From Clostridiales bacterium (lineage in GTDB: Bacteria; Bacillota; Clostridia; Lachnospirales; Lachnospiraceae), in NCBI GenBank assembly GCA_021203285.1, contig JAJQBM010000090.1, forward strand, positions 1,570 through 6,642: 5,073 bases of DNA, written 5' to 3'. The first letter of the stretch is position 1, and each line of letters begins with the position of its first letter. Positions 1 to 5,073 of this stretch are shown piece after piece. Under the pieces are notes generated by a model, which did not search any database, was not told the DNA's origin, and saw only the letters and a program-made list of their open reading frames with translations. The position numbers and the translations under genes were made by a program.

Positions 1-528
1 ATTTTGTGGCAAGCGATGCGGATGTTGTGATTCATACGGCGCTGTCCTACGAGGATACCTTTTCCGCTTCCTTATGAGAAAAAAATCCCGACCGGCGACA
101 ACCGGTTTCGTTTGACCGCCTGTCTCGATTCCTCCTTTCTGACGCTCGGCCGGCCCTTGGAGAAAGGAAATTATCTTGAGGCGGATACGGTCTGCCCGGT
201 CGTCATCGGCAGGGACTTTTACCTGCCGTTTCAGCTCATAAAACGGGAGTATACCGGCTATGAGACCGTGCGGGGAACATGGTCCGAGGAGGAGGCCGGG
301 GAGCTGGCGCGCGAACGCCTTGAGAAATATTGTGAAAATTTAGAGGAAAATGGGGTTCAAATTTTATCAAATAGTGTTATTATAGAACAGAGCGGCGGGG
401 AGATTTTTGCCCGGGGAGAGCTGGAAGCTCTGGTCGGGCAGGAGGAGTACCGCGAGATTCAGACGGAAGAGATGGAGGCAGAGTTACCGGATGGCGCTGG
501 CACAGCAGACGATGGAGATCCCGATTGA
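1..528 (+). CDS. yqfD: Sporulation protein YqfD, C-terminal part, 5'-truncated by the window and frame-broken
   Basis: YqfD is a membrane-associated protein of endospore formers, made in the mother cell during sporulation; its biochemical role is unknown. Only about 174 residues of the roughly 400 usual for the family are present. Frame 3 (from base 3) reads VASDADVVIHTALSYEDTF, matching the family's 'V-A-x-A-D-V/I-x-x-x-T/W-x-Y' segment, then meets TGA at 75-77. Frame 1 continues the same protein: YEKKIPTG from base 73, then FYLPFQLIKREYTGYE, an acidic helical stretch, and the conserved-looking GVQILSNSVIIE near the end, stopping at 526-528. Deleting one base between 60 and 74 joins the two halves; removing one T from the TTTT at 60-63 gives DTFPLPYEKK. 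The gene is thus either a real frameshift mutant or carries a sequencing/assembly error. The end overlaps phoH by 38 nt, as expected for this gene pair. Family assignment is firm; intactness is unresolved. Confidence 0.82.
60..77 (+). other. Apparent +1 frameshift (extra base) within yqfD
   Basis: The yqfD homology passes from frame 3 to frame 1 inside this interval, and the frame-3 product ends at TGA 75-77. A TTTT run at 60-63 and TT at 72-73 are plausible places for an extra T. I see no good programmed-slip context. The codon before the stop is TTA, whose tRNA would re-pair badly with TAT after a +1 slip, unlike the CTT-TGA site of prfB. A base-call/assembly error or a genuine mutation is more likely. 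The 7-A run at 79-85 lies downstream of the stop and cannot by itself be the cause. Confidence 0.7.
474..478 (+). promoter_or_regulatory. Ribosome binding site of phoH, inside yqfD
   Basis: GGAGG lies 12 nt before ATG 491, a slightly long spacing. It supports 491 rather than the in-frame ATG at 407, which sits deep in yqfD coding sequence and would add 28 Arg/Trp-rich residues not typical of PhoH. ATG 512 also lies in frame but lacks its own clear Shine-Dalgarno site. Confidence 0.55.
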
Positions 529-1492
529 TCATATGGCAAATGTTTTCGGAAAGCTTGACGCATGGCTGAAGCTGATCGAGAAATATCTGGATGTGACGAT
601 GGTGGTTCGGGACAGCGGGCTGAAGGTGACCGGAGCGCCGGACGCCGTGAGCAGTGCCTGCGCGGTGCTGGAGCAGTTGCTTGCCCTCTCTGCCAGAGGG
701 AACGAGATCACGGAGCAGAATGTCACTTATGCTCTGGAGACCTCCTCTTTCAGCCGTACTGCGCTGTTGGACGCGGACAGCGAGATCATCTGCCACACCA
801 TTGACGGAAAGGCGGTCAAGCCCAAGACCCTCGGACAGAAAAATTATGTCGATCAGATTCGGGATAAGATGATCGTGTTCGGGGTCGGACCCGCCGGAAC
901 CGGCAAGACCTATCTGGCCATTGCCATGGCGGTCACGGCTTTTAAGCAGGAGGAGGTCGGGAGGATTATCCTCACCCGTCCGGCGATTGAGGCGGGGGAG
1001 AAGCTGGGATTTCTGCCCGGCGACCTGCAGAGCAAGATTGATCCGTACCTGCGGCCGCTGTACGATGCCCTCTATCAGATCATGGGTCCGGAGAGCTTTC
1101 TTCGGAATCAGGAAAAGGGACTGATCGAGGTGGCGCCGCTGGCGTATATGCGCGGGCGGACGCTGGACAATGCGTTCATTATTCTCGACGAGGCACAGAA
1201 CACGACGCCTGCCCAGATGAAGATGTTTCTGACCCGCATCGGCTTCGGTTCGAAGGTTGTGGTCACGGGGGACGCCACGCAGAAGGATCTGGCGCCCGGC
1301 ACAAAATCCGGTCTGGATGTGGCGGCGCAGGTCTTAAAGAAGGCAAATGATATCGGTTTTTGCCATCTGAGCAGCCGCGATGTGGTTCGCCACCCGCTGG
1401 TTCAGAAGATCGTCAAAGCCTACGAAGAATACGAAAACCGGCTGGCCGCGCGGGAGAGAAATCGGGCGTCCAGAACGAGAAAGCAGGGCTGA
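491..1492 (+). CDS. phoH: PhoH-family ATPase (PhoH/YbeZ-like)
   Basis: This is a cytoplasmic P-loop ATPase of the PhoH/YbeZ family, related to the ATPase half of superfamily 1 helicases. In many bacteria the gene sits next to ybeY, and the proteins are linked to RNA processing and ribosome maturation; the exact reaction is not settled. At 333 aa the length is close to the usual 320-350. Residues 1-100 form the N-terminal part (VFGKLDAWLKLIEKYLDV, then a KH-like 'VTGAPDAVSSACAVLEQLL' segment). The ATPase core follows: PKTLGQKNYVDQI (111-123), Walker A GPAGTGKT (133-140), LTRPAIEAGEKLGFLPGD (161-178), Walker B ILDEAQN (231-237), VVVTGD (256-261), and the C-terminal DVVRHPLVQKIV (297-308) with its conserved Arg-His. 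All key residues are present. The extreme C-terminus is basic (RERNRASRTRKQG), a possible RNA-contact tail by inference. Start 491 is chosen from the GGAGG and family length. The overlap with yqfD and the 1-nt gap to ybeY suggest cotranscription and translational coupling. Confidence 0.96.
   Translation: MALAQQTMEIPIDHMANVFGKLDAWLKLIEKYLDVTMVVRDSGLKVTGAPDAVSSACAVLEQLLALSARGNEITEQNVTYALETSSFSRTALLDADSEIICHTIDGKAVKPKTLGQKNYVDQIRDKMIVFGVGPAGTGKTYLAIAMAVTAFKQEEVGRIILTRPAIEAGEKLGFLPGDLQSKIDPYLRPLYDALYQIMGPESFLRNQEKGLIEVAPLAYMRGRTLDNAFIILDEAQNTTPAQMKMFLTRIGFGSKVVVTGDATQKDLAPGTKSGLDVAAQVLKKANDIGFCHLSSRDVVRHPLVQKIVKAYEEYENRLAARERNRASRTRKQG
1485..1488 (+). promoter_or_regulatory. Ribosome binding site of ybeY, inside the phoH end
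   Basis: AGGG ends 5 nt before ATG 1494. It is short, which fits reinitiation by ribosomes finishing phoH at 1490-1492. It supports 1494 as the start; the longer frame opening at 1380 would lie inside phoH coding sequence, and ATG 1515 would trim the N-terminus. Confidence 0.45.
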
Positions 1493-1493
1493 T

Positions 1494-1991
1494 ATGACGG
1501 TAAATCTGAGCTGCATGGTAAAACCGGAGTTTCATTTTCATTACAGGAAGCTGGCCGGAGGAGTGATTGCGGCCTCTCTTCGTGCGGAGCATTTTCCCTG
1601 CGGGGCGGAGGTTTCCCTGACTCTGGCGGACAACGTTTTTCTGCAGGAGATCAACCGCAGCGCGAGAGGGATCGACGCGCCGACAGATGTCCTGTCCTTT
1701 CCCATGCTGGAGTACGCAGCGCCGGCCGATTTCTCTGCTATTGAGGAACAGTGGGCGGACTGCGCGGATCCGGATACCGGCGAGGTGATGCTGGGGGATA
1801 TCGTGATCTCCGTCGAGAAGGTGCGGGAGCAGGCGGCGGCCTACGGCCACAGTGAGAAGCGGGAGTATGCTTTTCCGATCACACACAGTATGCTGCACCT
1901 GATGGGATACGATCATATGCAGCCGGAGGAGGCGGCTGTGATGGAGGAGCGCCAGCGCGCGATATTAGACACGCTGAAAATAACGAGATAA
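1494..1991 (+). CDS. ybeY: Endoribonuclease/rRNA maturation factor YbeY
   Basis: YbeY is a cytoplasmic zinc metalloprotein (UPF0054 family) needed for 16S rRNA 3'-end maturation and 70S ribosome quality control in bacteria where it has been studied. The product is 165 aa, the family's usual size. Signature blocks appear in order: the segment around NRSARGIDAPTDVLSFP (54-70) with conserved Arg58 and TDVLSFP, then LGDIVIS (100-106), then the metal site HSMLHLMGYDH with His131, His135 and His141. The common Gly after the first His is Ser here (HSMLH), a substitution I recall as frequent in clostridial members, so the site looks functional. The C-terminal helix (MEERQRAILDTLKI) is typical. The gene starts 1 nt after the phoH stop. 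In Bacillus subtilis the corresponding block has yqfF (pgpH) between phoH and ybeY, and dgkA, cdd and era after it; none of these is here. Confidence 0.96.
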   Translation: MTVNLSCMVKPEFHFHYRKLAGGVIAASLRAEHFPCGAEVSLTLADNVFLQEINRSARGIDAPTDVLSFPMLEYAAPADFSAIEEQWADCADPDTGEVMLGDIVISVEKVREQAAAYGHSEKREYAFPITHSMLHLMGYDHMQPEEAAVMEERQRAILDTLKITR

Positions 1992-1997
1992 AGAAAT

Positions 1998-2001
1998 GGA
2001 G
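1998..2001 (+). promoter_or_regulatory. Ribosome binding site of the DUF3048 lipoprotein gene
   Basis: GGAG stands 7 nt before ATG 2009, an optimal spacing. That ATG is followed directly by a lysine-plus-hydrophobic signal peptide, so the start is well defined. Confidence 0.7.
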
Positions 2002-2008
2002 TACAGCT

Positions 2009-3124
2009 ATGAAAAAATTATTGGCTATTCTGGCGGTTGGAGCGCTTAGCGTATCGCTGCTTGCCGGATGCGGAAAACAGGAGGAGACGGCGGAGGAATC
2101 CAGTATTGAGCTCAGCTTTGTCGAGACGGAGGATCTCGTTGAGGAGGAGGAAGAGGAAACGAAGGAGGGCATGCTGAGAAGCGATCTGACCGGAGAGTGG
2201 ATCGACGAGGAGCTCGCCATGCAGCGCCCGGTGGCCGCGATGATCGGCAACCTCAAGGTCGCGTCCCGGCTGTACGTCATCGGTTCCGCGGATATCATCT
2301 ATGAGGCGCCGGTGGAGGGTTCTCTGACCCGGCTGATGGCGATCTGGCAGGATTATGCGAGTGTGGAAAAGATCATGTCGCTTCGGAGCTGCCGCTTGTA
2401 CTATATCGATTATGCGCTGGAGTTTGACGCGATCTATATCCATTACGGGCAGTCCTATCTGGCGGAGGATATGCTGAGCCAGTCCTATATCAACAATCTG
2501 AGCGGTCTGGACGGTACCCTCAATGCCATGTGCTTCCAGGATTCCTCGAAGAGCGCTCCGGATAACGCCTACACCACAGGCGAGGCAATTGTGGAGGGGA
2601 TCAGCACAAAGGGCTACGACACGCAGCACAGCGAGGATTATGAAGGCCATTACCAGTTCAACACGGACGACGAGACGGAGATCACACTGGATGACGGGAT
2701 GGACGCGGTTGTGGTACAGCCGGGCTATTTTGTCAACAAACCGTGGTTTGTATATGATGAGGAGACCGGGCTTTACGCGCGGTATCAGTACGGTGAGGAG
2801 CAGATCGATGCGCTCACAGACGAACAACTGACCTTTAAAAACATCCTTTTCCAAGTCTGCGAGTGGTCTGTGGCGGACACCGGATCCAATTATCTGGATG
2901 TGGAGACCGTGGGATCCGGAACCGGATATTATGTGACCAACGGCAAAGCCATCCCTGTCACATGGGAGAAGGAGACACAGACCGGCGCGACAAAATACTA
3001 TGACGCGGACGGCAACGAGATTACCCTGAATCAAGGCAAGACATGGGTGTGCATCATTCAGGATACATATGAGGAAAATGTTACATTCTATGCGAGCGAA
3101 GAAGAGTATAGCGCCGCACAGTAG
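2009..3124 (+). CDS. DUF3048-domain lipoprotein (YerB-like)
   Basis: This is a predicted lipoprotein on the outer face of the cytoplasmic membrane; the biochemical function of the family is unknown. The N-terminus is a lipoprotein signal: MKK, a hydrophobic core, and lipobox LLAGC with Cys21 as the lipidated residue. Next come a Glu-rich linker (about 25-54, including a run of six Glu) and the DUF3048 N-terminal domain from about 72: RPVAAMIGN, ADIIYEAPVEGSLTRLMAIWQ (94-114), EKIMSLRSCRLYYIDYALEFDAIYIHYG (120-147). The DUF3048 C-terminal domain covers about 240-350, with KPWFVYDEETGLYARYQYGE, a KNILFQ segment, VGSGTGYYVTNGK (301-313), VTWEKE, and NQGKTWVCIIQD at the end. At 371 aa it is a full-length member. 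It lies 17 nt after ybeY and 15 nt before the flippase gene, so it is probably cotranscribed with both. An envelope role is inferred from its location and neighbour; nothing in the sequence gives a catalytic reaction. Confidence 0.92.
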   Translation: MKKLLAILAVGALSVSLLAGCGKQEETAEESSIELSFVETEDLVEEEEEETKEGMLRSDLTGEWIDEELAMQRPVAAMIGNLKVASRLYVIGSADIIYEAPVEGSLTRLMAIWQDYASVEKIMSLRSCRLYYIDYALEFDAIYIHYGQSYLAEDMLSQSYINNLSGLDGTLNAMCFQDSSKSAPDNAYTTGEAIVEGISTKGYDTQHSEDYEGHYQFNTDDETEITLDDGMDAVVVQPGYFVNKPWFVYDEETGLYARYQYGEEQIDALTDEQLTFKNILFQVCEWSVADTGSNYLDVETVGSGTGYYVTNGKAIPVTWEKETQTGATKYYDADGNEITLNQGKTWVCIIQDTYEENVTFYASEEEYSAAQ

Positions 3125-3129
3125 GTTTT

Positions 3130-3133
3130 GAGG
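3130..3133 (+). promoter_or_regulatory. Ribosome binding site of the flippase gene
   Basis: GAGG ends 6 nt before ATG 3140 within a 15-nt gap, leaving no room for a separate terminator and promoter. This supports both the start and cotranscription with the lipoprotein gene. Confidence 0.6.
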
Positions 3134-3139
3134 TAGTTT

Positions 3140-4798
3140 ATGAGCGACAGGAAAAACGATACATCGTTTCTGGTACAGGGTTCCGTGCTGGCAGTGGCCT
3201 CCATTGTCAGCCGGATCATCGGCCTGCTTTACCGCATTCCGATGACCAACATTATCGGAGAGTATGGGAACGCTTATTATAGCTGTGCATACGAGATCTA
3301 CAGTATGGCGCTTCTGATTTCGTCCTACAGTCTTCCGATGGCTGTATCAAAAATGGTGTCCACGCGGATGGCGAACCATCAGAGAGAGAATGCCTACCGG
3401 GTTTTCCGTGGCGCTCTTCTGATTGCTCTGGTTACGGGAACGGTCGGATGTATGATTATCTTTTTCGGCGCGGAGTTCCTGACACAGATTTTCCAGACAC
3501 CGATGAGCTTTTATGCGCTCCGCGTGCTGGCGCCGACCCTGATTGTTGTCGCAGTCCTCGGGGTGCTCCGCGGGTTCTTTCAGGGACTGGGGACCATGAT
3601 TCCGAGTGCAATTTCCCAGATCTTAGAGCAGATCGTCAACGCCGTTGTCAGCGTGGGAGCCGCCTATGTCCTCTTCGGATATGGCGCACGGATCGCCGCG
3701 GTTCTCGGCGGAGATCAGCACTATGCGGAGGCCTACGGCGCTGCGGGTGGGACACTGGGCACCGGCATGGGTGCGCTGGTCGGTTTGCTTTTCTGCATCT
3801 TTGTCTTTATGGGATATCGGCAGACACTGAAAAAGGGGATTCGCCGGGAGCAGCGGCAGGGCATCGGGAGAACGGAATCGTACCGCACGATCATGAGAGT
3901 CCTGATCTTTACGATTGTCCCGATCCTTCTGAGCACGACCCTCTATAATCTGGTCTCCATCGTAGATCAGGGTTTGTTTAAAAATCTGGCCATTGCGCAG
4001 GGAAACAGCAACGACGATGTTTCCCTCTGGTGGGGTGTATACTCGGGATATTACCGGGTCCTTGTCAATGTCCCGATCTCCATTTCCACGGCATTGGCGA
4101 CAAGCAGCGTACCGGCACTGGCAGCGGCTTTCGCGAAAAAAGACAGGGAGCAGGTTCGCAGGAAAATTGATCTGTCCATGCGTTTTATCATGGTGATCGC
4201 CTTCCCCTGTACGGTCGGGTTAATCATTCTGGCGCATCCGATTATGCAGCTTTTGTTCCATACGACGACGGATCTGGCAGGGAATCTGATGATGGCCGGG
4301 GCGGTCAGCATCCTGTTTTACTCGATTTCCACACTGTCAAACGCGGTGCTTCAGGGGATTGACCGGATGCGGGTTCCCATCCGCAACGCGATCATCGCGC
4401 TGGCGGTCAATGCGGTGTCGCTTCCGGTTTCACTGTATGTTTTCCACCTGAATATCTATTCTATGGTCGCGGCAAACATTGTGTTTTCCTTTGTCATGTG
4501 CATCCTGAACGGGAGATCGGTCCGGAAGTATTCCGGCTTTACGCCGAATATTGGGAAGACATTTGTCAAGCCGGCGATCGCGGCGGTGTTCATGGGCGTG
4601 GTGGTCTACGCGGTTTATTTCGTCTTGTACCGGGCGACCGGCAGCAATGCCGTCGCCACCGTGGCGGCGATTTTGGCGGGCGTGATCAGCTACGCGGTCA
4701 TTCTCCTGCTGATCAAGGGGCTGACGGAGGAGGAGCTGCGAAGCTTCCCGAAGGGAGACACGCTGATTCGGATTGCGAAAAAGTTTCATCTTTTATAA
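3140..4798 (+). CDS. MurJ/SpoVB/YtgP-type polysaccharide or lipid II flippase (MOP superfamily)
   Basis: This is a polytopic membrane transporter of the polysaccharide-synthesis branch of the MOP superfamily, which includes SpoVB, YtgP (the Bacillus MurJ) and O-antigen/teichuronic flippases. Such proteins move undecaprenyl-linked sugars across the cytoplasmic membrane. Its 552 aa match YtgP (about 540) better than SpoVB (about 520). The N-terminal signature SRIIGLLYRIPM (24-35) carries the conserved Arg25. The two halves show related motifs: LRGFFQGLGTMIPSAISQILEQ (143-164) in the first and LQGIDRMRVPIRNAII (404-419) in the second, each a helix end of the 'QG...P...' type. Hydrophobic segments are visible near 12-32, 52-73, 90-112, 128-148, 160-182, 206-226, 251-276, 300-325, 346-366, 380-402, 413-434, 437-457, 476-497 and 503-526, consistent with 14 helices. 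A basic cytoplasmic loop (KKGIRREQRQ, 231-240) separates the halves. The C-terminus is short and basic. The substrate (lipid II, spore cortex precursor or another glycan) cannot be decided from the sequence. Confidence 0.92.
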   Translation: MSDRKNDTSFLVQGSVLAVASIVSRIIGLLYRIPMTNIIGEYGNAYYSCAYEIYSMALLISSYSLPMAVSKMVSTRMANHQRENAYRVFRGALLIALVTGTVGCMIIFFGAEFLTQIFQTPMSFYALRVLAPTLIVVAVLGVLRGFFQGLGTMIPSAISQILEQIVNAVVSVGAAYVLFGYGARIAAVLGGDQHYAEAYGAAGGTLGTGMGALVGLLFCIFVFMGYRQTLKKGIRREQRQGIGRTESYRTIMRVLIFTIVPILLSTTLYNLVSIVDQGLFKNLAIAQGNSNDDVSLWWGVYSGYYRVLVNVPISISTALATSSVPALAAAFAKKDREQVRRKIDLSMRFIMVIAFPCTVGLIILAHPIMQLLFHTTTDLAGNLMMAGAVSILFYSISTLSNAVLQGIDRMRVPIRNAIIALAVNAVSLPVSLYVFHLNIYSMVAANIVFSFVMCILNGRSVRKYSGFTPNIGKTFVKPAIAAVFMGVVVYAVYFVLYRATGSNAVATVAAILAGVISYAVILLLIKGLTEEELRSFPKGDTLIRIAKKFHLL

Positions 4799-4799
4799 T
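4773..4799 (+). promoter_or_regulatory. Possible sigma-A-type promoter ahead of the last gene
   Basis: TATAAT at 4794-4799 matches the -10 consensus exactly and overlaps the flippase stop codon. The best upstream partner is TTGCGA at 4773-4778 (four of six -35 positions), but the spacer is 15 bp, shorter than the ideal 17. The surrounding 4785-4850 stretch is much more AT-rich than the coding DNA, so chance A/T matches are common. This is a weak call. If real, transcription would start near 4806 and the RNA would begin just before the inverted repeat. Confidence 0.25.
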
Positions 4800-4812
4800 T
4801 GTATAAAATGAC

Positions 4813-4878
4813 AGGAAATGTGAATAATACCGAAAAATGAGTTTTTTATGAGACAGGTTCGGATTATTCGCATTTCTT
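4813..4878 (+). repeat. Long imperfect inverted repeat (hairpin) enclosing the start codon of the last gene
   Basis: The arm at 4815-4834 pairs with 4858-4876: eighteen Watson-Crick pairs, one T-G wobble (4821/4870) and one bulged A (4829). The core is GAATAAT/ATTATTC with an adjoining CCGAA/TTCGG block. Two more pairs (4814/4877 wobble, 4813/4878) can extend it. The 23-nt loop (4835-4857) holds a weak TGAG Shine-Dalgarno match, a T6 run and ATG 4848. The 3' arm encodes residues 4-10 of the downstream protein. A short AAAAA/TTTTT hairpin (4833-4837 with 4842-4847) could compete. A T-rich run after the 3' arm (4873-4880) is interrupted by C, so it is a poor intrinsic terminator. Function, if any, is inferred: control of translation or transcription of the last gene. 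Confidence 0.6.
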
Positions 4879-5073
4879 TTCTGATTTGTGCGGCTCTGAC
4901 GGTCATCGCGTTCTGGTCGGGCTTCTATTACGGCAGCAGCGGGACGGACGAGGTGCAGCTTGTCACGGAAAATACCACTGATATTTACAAAGAAAGCGGG
5001 ACGGAAGCGGACGGGGATGCGGTGTCGGAGACGGATACCGTGGAGAGCATGACGGAGGTATCTCCCGAAACCT
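4848..5073 (+). CDS. Membrane-anchored protein of unknown function, N-terminal part, runs off the window
   Basis: The frame from ATG 4848 stays open to the window end (75 codons) with GC-rich codons like its neighbours. The first codons are basic (MRQVRIIR), then one hydrophobic segment spans about residues 9-28 (ISFLICAALTVIAFWSGFYY). From residue 30 on it is hydrophilic, rich in Asp, Glu, Thr and Ser, with no visible domain. The topology suggests a single-pass protein with its tail outside the membrane, or an uncleaved signal anchor; no lipobox cysteine is seen. ATG 4848 is the first possible start after an in-frame TGA at 4821-4823; its Shine-Dalgarno match is only TGAG (4838-4841). Small anchored proteins of this build, some with a BofC-like C-terminal domain, are known in Lachnospiraceae, but the diagnostic part would lie beyond the window, so I do not name it. 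It lies 49 nt after the flippase gene. Confidence 0.72.
   Translation, partial: MRQVRIIRISFLICAALTVIAFWSGFYYGSSGTDEVQLVTENTTDIYKESGTEADGDAVSETDTVESMTEVSPET

Noticed and set aside
407..490. Longer phoH start at ATG 407 adding 28 residues
   Set aside because: The added stretch is Arg/Trp/Ser-rich, lies wholly inside yqfD coding sequence in another frame, and exceeds the usual PhoH N-terminus; GGAGG at 474-478 favours 491.
1413..1916. 167-codon minus-strand open frame opposite ybeY
   Set aside because: It overlaps a clear YbeY with all zinc ligands and its own product resembles no family.
2139..2168. Purine-rich GAGGAGGAGG tract in the lipoprotein gene as an internal ribosome site or slip site
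   Set aside because: It simply encodes the Glu-rich linker; no start codon at proper spacing opens a plausible new gene, and the DUF3048 frame continues intact on both sides.
2018..3034. 338-codon open frame on the minus strand opposite the DUF3048 gene
   Set aside because: The plus-strand gene has a signal peptide, lipobox and full DUF3048 domains; the antisense product shows no recognisable motif and is a by-product of codon bias.
3448..3948. 166-codon plus-strand frame inside the flippase gene
   Set aside because: It lies entirely inside a continuous 14-helix transporter in another frame, and its product is charged and Arg/Cys-rich without motifs.
4650..4675. GC-rich palindrome around GCCACCGTGGC in the flippase gene
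   Set aside because: Short, nearly loopless, and explained by Ala/Val codons of a membrane helix.
4808..4840. Ten-codon mini-ORF (MTGNVNNTEK) before the last gene, possibly a leader peptide
   Set aside because: No Shine-Dalgarno site precedes it, codons show no regulatory run of one amino acid, and such short frames are common by chance in AT-rich gaps. It does overlap the 5' arm of the hairpin.
4813..4885. Intrinsic terminator after the flippase gene
   Set aside because: The stem is AT-rich with a 23-nt loop, the following T stretch is broken by C, and the 3' arm lies in coding sequence; a regulatory or incidental structure is at least as likely.

Overview
The window looks like a piece of a low-to-moderate GC endospore-forming Firmicute, most likely a Clostridia/Lachnospiraceae-type bacterium. 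The evidence is a yqfD sporulation gene directly upstream of phoH and ybeY, a DUF3048 (YerB-like) lipoprotein, a SpoVB/YtgP-type flippase, and GAGG/GGAG-type Shine-Dalgarno sites before the genes. Taxonomy is inferred from gene content and protein style only; no rRNA is present.

Layout, all on the + strand. Positions 1-528 hold the C-terminal part of yqfD, whose reading frame is broken by an apparent one-base insertion near 60-74. phoH (491-1492) overlaps the yqfD end by 38 nt. ybeY (1494-1991) begins one base after the phoH stop. A DUF3048 lipoprotein gene (2009-3124) follows after 17 nt, and a 14-helix-type lipid/polysaccharide flippase gene (3140-4798) after 15 nt. A 49-nt AT-rich gap (4799-4847) then leads into a membrane-anchored protein gene (4848 onward) that runs off the window. 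No gene-free stretch exceeds 300 bases.

The first three genes belong to the well-known yqfD-phoH-ybeY block: a sporulation membrane protein, a PhoH-type ATPase and the RNA-processing metalloprotein YbeY. The last three are envelope proteins: a lipoprotein, a MurJ/SpoVB-family transporter and a single-pass membrane protein. Spacing of 1 to 17 nt from phoH to the flippase suggests one transcription unit. The 4799-4878 region is the only place with room for a new promoter or regulatory structure. It carries a TATAAT box and a long imperfect inverted repeat that places the start codon of the last gene in a hairpin loop.

Most of the window is ordinary conserved housekeeping DNA. I see no mobile element, CRISPR array, tRNA/rRNA, toxin-antitoxin pair or defence system. 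The two points worth checking are the yqfD frame break and the start-codon hairpin.
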